Shown here piece after piece: positions 61,260-64,000 of a stretch of DNA of 64,000 nucleotides. Location: assembly GCF_030817195.1 (NCBI RefSeq), contig NZ_JAUSYZ010000001.1:2728001-2792000 (forward strand). Reading direction: 5' to 3'. Both the position numbers and the translations under genes were made by a program. This DNA is from Arthrobacter globiformis. Its GTDB lineage: Bacteria > Actinomycetota > Actinomycetes > Actinomycetales > Micrococcaceae. How positions within the stretch are numbered: position 1 is the first letter of the stretch; the number at the start of each line of letters is the position of its first letter. Below the pieces are notes generated by a model. It did no database searches. It was not told where the DNA came from and worked only from the letters and a program-made list of their open reading frames with translations.

Positions 61260-62035
61260 TCAGCGCACTTCTGTGCTCTGTGGTGCGATGAGTCCCGCTA
61301 CTTTTGGGGCGGTGCGAGCCGCAATAACCAACGTAAAGGATGTTGCGAGGCCGAGAATCGTCCAGCCGTAAATTTCCCGGCCGGGGAGGGCGGCTGGTGG
61401 CACCTCGGCGCCGGTCATCAGGCGCACGGTGACGACGGTTCCTACGACCAGCCAGAAGAACGCGCCAACGCCAAACGCTGCCATGGCAGCATCATGGGCG
61501 TGGATGCTTGAGAATCCGATGCTGGCAACGAAGGATCCGGGCACGACGGGCAGTAGGTAACCGGGATGGATGGATTCCATGGATACCCCGCCGGTGACCC
61601 AGTGCGCCAGGAGCTGGGCAGCGACGATGGCAAGGGCGGCAATGCAAGCCATACACAGCCAGGCGCCCCATGGCGGCAGGTACTGGCTGTAGTGGGACGA
61701 AAGCAAGATCCCGATTAGTGGGATGAAGGACGCAAAGGGCCCTGCCAGTTCATGTCTGAGGTCTGCCCGGAATGCTCCTTTTCCGGCGAAGGCCCCGAAC
61801 CACGTAAACGGCGGTCAGGATCAGCCACAGCGAGCTGGCTCGCCCGTAGAGGATTTCCTCCGGCCACATCGGGGACCCGAGAGAGCTCCCCGCGGCGGAC
61901 CAGCTTCCGGGAAGACTGGCAAGCCCCAAGGGAACGCCGGAGCGGCTCAACGCCGGCATTCCCGAAAGGGGGCGGGAGCAAGACGCGATCCTGAGCGGCA
62001 GGCGTCAGGGCAACGGCGGTGCCAGTATCAGTCAT
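61260..62035 (-). pseudogene. TDT/SLAC1-type transporter, frameshifted
   Basis: ATG at 62035 overlaps the thioesterase stop. Family sequence (LASLPGSWSAAGSSLG; ILYGRASSLWLILTAVYVVR) appears in one frame, AFRADLRHELAGPFASFIPL in another, and from 61706 a good frame runs SSHYSQYLPPWGAWLCMACI, WVTGGVSMESIHPGYLLPVV, PGSFVASIGFSSIHAHDAAM, RLMTGAEVPPAALPGREIYG. The family exports or imports dicarboxylates, anions or tellurite. At least two indels. Confidence 0.72.
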
Positions 62036-62607
62036 GTTGTCAGAGCGCCCGGTTGGTGGGGGAAGATGAGCAGCGTGCTCGTGGCGGTGGCGAGGAGTTC
62101 TCCGCTGGCGGTGCTGAGGCGGCCTTCGGTGAAGATCACCCGCGAGCCGGTTTTCACGACTGACCCCTCTGCGCGCAGAGCACCCTTCTGAAGCGTGATG
62201 GGCCGCAGGTACTTGACCGCCAGATCGATAGAGGTGTAGCCGATCCCTGCTTCCAAGGTACTGTGTGCCGCGCAGCCGAGCACCGTGTCGAGGAGCGTGC
62301 AGGCCAGGCCGCCGTGCACCATGCCGAGGGGGTTGTAGTGCGCTTCTCCCGGCCAGCACTGGAACTCGATGTGTCCGTACCTCGCATCGACGAGATCGAA
62401 ATTCATGAGGGAAGCGATCGGCGGCGGCGCAATGCTGCCGTCGCGGAGGCCGGAAAAGTAGTCCAGACCCGACAGCCGTGGCAGCTGTTCGAGCGCGATG
62501 GCCGGATCAATCCAGGTGAAGGTTTCCGAGCGTTGCGCCGAGGTGTTGGTTGACACCGGGGTTTCCTCCTTAGAGCTCTGCAGGTCTTCAGGGTTTGTCG
62601 CGGTCAT
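62032..62607 (-). CDS. PaaI-family hotdog thioesterase
   Basis: A 191-residue hotdog protein with the family motif NPLGMVHGGLACTLLDTVLG, IDLAVKYLRPITLQKGALRA and RVIFTEGRLSTASGELLATA. It hydrolyses acyl- or aryl-CoA thioesters. The start overlaps the upstream SDR stop and the stop overlaps the TDT transporter start, so the three form one coupled unit. Confidence 0.86.
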   Translation of the reverse strand: MTATNPEDLQSSKEETPVSTNTSAQRSETFTWIDPAIALEQLPRLSGLDYFSGLRDGSIAPPPIASLMNFDLVDARYGHIEFQCWPGEAHYNPLGMVHGGLACTLLDTVLGCAAHSTLEAGIGYTSIDLAVKYLRPITLQKGALRAEGSVVKTGSRVIFTEGRLSTASGELLATATSTLLIFPHQPGALTT

Positions 62608-63320
62608 ACCGGGGCATTGGCTGCCAGGGCAGGGTACAGATCCGAGATCGAGCCAGACAGGCCGCGCTTCACTCCGGCGCTGATGTCGTCCACGATGACC
62701 TCGTAATCACCCTGCTCAAGCCCATCGAACGACTTCCGCGCGACTTCCTCGGGGGAGATCTTCGGGGCATTCACGCCCTTGGCCATGGCTGTGTCCATGT
62801 AGCCGACGTGAACACCCGTGACCTGCGTGCCTTGGGGCGCCAGTTCCACACGGAAGGAGTTGGTCGCCGACCACAGCCCGGCCTTTGATGCACTGTAGGC
62901 GCCGGTGAGCGCGATCCAGCTGAGCACTGAGTGGATGTTGAGGACCGCTGATGTCCCGCTGGCGGCGAGCACCGGCGCGAATGCCCTGGTCAAGGCGACC
63001 GGTCCGAAGAAGTTGGTCTCCATGACCTCACGGATCTTCTCGTCGGGGAGTGCCAAGAACGTGTCCGATTCGACGCTCATGCCGGCGTTGTTGATCAGAA
63101 CGGTGACGTCCTGGGCCTGGGTAACGGCGGCCCGGATCGAGTCAGGGTTGGTGACATCGAGGGCGAGGGGGACGACCCGGGAGTCGTTCCACTCTTGCGG
63201 GCGGCGGGCCGTCGCGTACACCTTCGCAGCACCCCGGGCGAGGGCCTGTTCCACGAACTCGCGGCCCAGGCCTCCATTTGCACCGGTAACAAGGACGACG
63301 GCGCCAGATAGCAGTGGCAT
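62604..63320 (-). CDS. Short-chain dehydrogenase/reductase
   Basis: A 238-residue classical SDR: VVLVTGANGGLGREFVEQAL, VTVLINNAGMSV, LNIHSVLSWIALTGAYSASK (serine and Y-x3-K), VTGVHVGYMDTAM. First gene of a three-gene unit (SDR, thioesterase, TDT transporter) divergent from an HxlR regulator, which typically senses electrophiles or quinones and controls such a neighbour. Substrate unknown. Confidence 0.88.
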   Translation of the reverse strand: MPLLSGAVVLVTGANGGLGREFVEQALARGAAKVYATARRPQEWNDSRVVPLALDVTNPDSIRAAVTQAQDVTVLINNAGMSVESDTFLALPDEKIREVMETNFFGPVALTRAFAPVLAASGTSAVLNIHSVLSWIALTGAYSASKAGLWSATNSFRVELAPQGTQVTGVHVGYMDTAMAKGVNAPKISPEEVARKSFDGLEQGDYEVIVDDISAGVKRGLSGSISDLYPALAANAPV

Positions 63321-63446
63321 GGATTCTCCTGTTCTTAGATAGGCGGCGACGCGGTCGTCGCGACCTCAGAACATCAGAGTAGTCGAGTGAGTAGGATTTT
63401 CCAACTGACTTGTATACTTGAAGAAAGTACCGAAAGCAGGTGAACG

Positions 63447-63929
63447 ATGAATCGGCCGACCGACAAGGCAGTAGATGCGCCCAGGGCGTGTTTCATCGCG
63501 GCGGGGCTCGACGTGCTCGGGGAGCGGTGGGCGCTGCTGGCGCTTCGCGAGATGTCTTTGGGCGTTCACCGGTTCGATCAGATCGCGCGAAATACCGGCG
63601 CGTCCCGCGACATCCTGGTGGGCCGACTGCGCACACTTGAAAGCCAAGGCGTGATCGAGCGCGTCCAGTACTCCGAGCGCCCCCCGCGCTACGAGTACCA
63701 CCTCACAACTTCCGGGGCCGAAGTCGCGCCCATCCTCATTTCACTCGCAGCGTGGAGCAGTACATGGATGCGCGACGAGACACCCCGCGCCTCTTATCGG
63801 CACAGTTGCGGGGCCGACCTGAAACCGCTGGTGATGTGTGCGGAATGCGGTGAGGAGTTCACGCCAGGAAGTTTGATGCTGGGACCGCTTGTGTCAACGG
63901 CCGGTACGAGCCCGGCGGCCGACCAGTAA
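63447..63929 (+). CDS. HxlR-family transcriptional regulator
   Basis: A 160-residue winged-helix protein: APRACFIAAGLDVLGERWAL (with the sensor-type cysteine near residue 14), LREMSLGVHRFDQIARNTGA, SRDILVGRLRTLESQGVIER, RPPRYEYHLTTSGAEVAPIL. The C-terminal extension has CGADLKPLVMCAECGEEF, a possible metal or redox site. CAGGTG lies before the start. Divergent from the SDR unit, which it probably represses; a TATACT at about 63413 may be its -10. Confidence 0.88.
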   Translation: MNRPTDKAVDAPRACFIAAGLDVLGERWALLALREMSLGVHRFDQIARNTGASRDILVGRLRTLESQGVIERVQYSERPPRYEYHLTTSGAEVAPILISLAAWSSTWMRDETPRASYRHSCGADLKPLVMCAECGEEFTPGSLMLGPLVSTAGTSPAADQ

Positions 63930-63942
63930 CCACAAAACCAGA

Positions 63943-63980
63943 CAGAGGACGACGGCGGTACATCCCGCCGTCGCCCTCTG
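63943..63980 (+). terminator. Hairpin after the HxlR gene
   Basis: CAGAGG-A-CGACGGCGG, a six-base loop, CCGCCGTCG-C-CCTCTG; a long stem with one internal mismatch and no T run. Confidence 0.55.
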
Positions 63981-64000
63981 GCCACCGTTGTGCACGGCTT

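Noticed and set aside
1..64000. CRISPR array
   Set aside because: No regularly spaced direct repeats of 24-37 bases were seen; the only tandem repeats are the operator clusters at 7286 and 9007.

Overview
The window is high-GC DNA whose gene families point to an actinobacterium of the Micrococcaceae, most likely an Arthrobacter-like soil organism. This is inferred from the gene content (oleA-oleBC-oleD, ECF41 sigma factor, FBP-domain, DUF4235 and DUF6884 proteins, HxlR, many LacI and ROK regulators); no rRNA is present to confirm it. About twenty genes are frameshifted or truncated, so the region is either decaying accessory DNA or contains uncorrected base-calling errors.

Region 1 (1-14.4 kb) is carbohydrate catabolism. 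A minus-strand set (broken sugar-binding protein, sugar-porter MFS, TIM-barrel isomerase) starts at a promoter carrying a perfect 16-bp palindromic operator, next to a divergent LacI-type regulator. After a gap holding a decayed TnsA-like transposition gene comes a second catabolic unit. It has an MHS-family transporter, a KDPG aldolase with a P-loop kinase, and a tightly overlapped plus-strand operon (Gfo/Idh/MocA oxidoreductase, LacI regulator, VOC enzyme, TIM-barrel isomerase, second Gfo/Idh/MocA enzyme, SDR). The same LacI-type operator sits directly downstream of the -10 of both main promoters, so transporter and enzymes form one regulon. The substrate is unknown; an acidic sugar or cyclitol ending in a 2-keto-3-deoxy-phospho acid is the best guess.

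Region 2 (14.4-19.4 kb) contains an IS256-type transposase split by an IS110-family element. The non-coding end of that element carries, in order, four short guide-like segments matching its own target and its own termini, as expected of a bridge RNA. Then follow a small secreted peptide gene, an Hpt-like protein lacking the phosphoacceptor histidine, and a DedA fragment.

Region 3 (19.3-44.4 kb) is bounded by two diverged direct repeats, each centred on the 3' end of a tRNA and a covarying palindrome, and is probably a tRNA-associated island of about 25 kb. It contains a stand-alone fumarate-reductase-type flavoprotein, an ECF41 sigma factor, an ltrA gene split by an intact IS21 element, three NmrA-type reductase paralogues each preceded by a similar TGTCACA-type promoter, an AhpD-like protein, a glycosyltransferase/ECF41 chimeric pseudogene, an IS30 element with resolvase debris, a GGDEF cyclase, an FBP-domain protein, a cold-shock protein and a secreted lipoprotein.

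Region 4 (44.4-64 kb) holds a truncated IS30 copy, a frameshifted GntR regulator, an intact long-chain olefin operon (oleA, fused oleBC, oleD), and then a stretch rich in paralogous and broken genes (TetR, DUF6884, esterase pair, nuclease remnants, excisionase, GNAT, second adk). These are interspersed with apparently intact CBS-domain, DUF4235, cytosine deaminase, thioesterase/SDR and HxlR genes.
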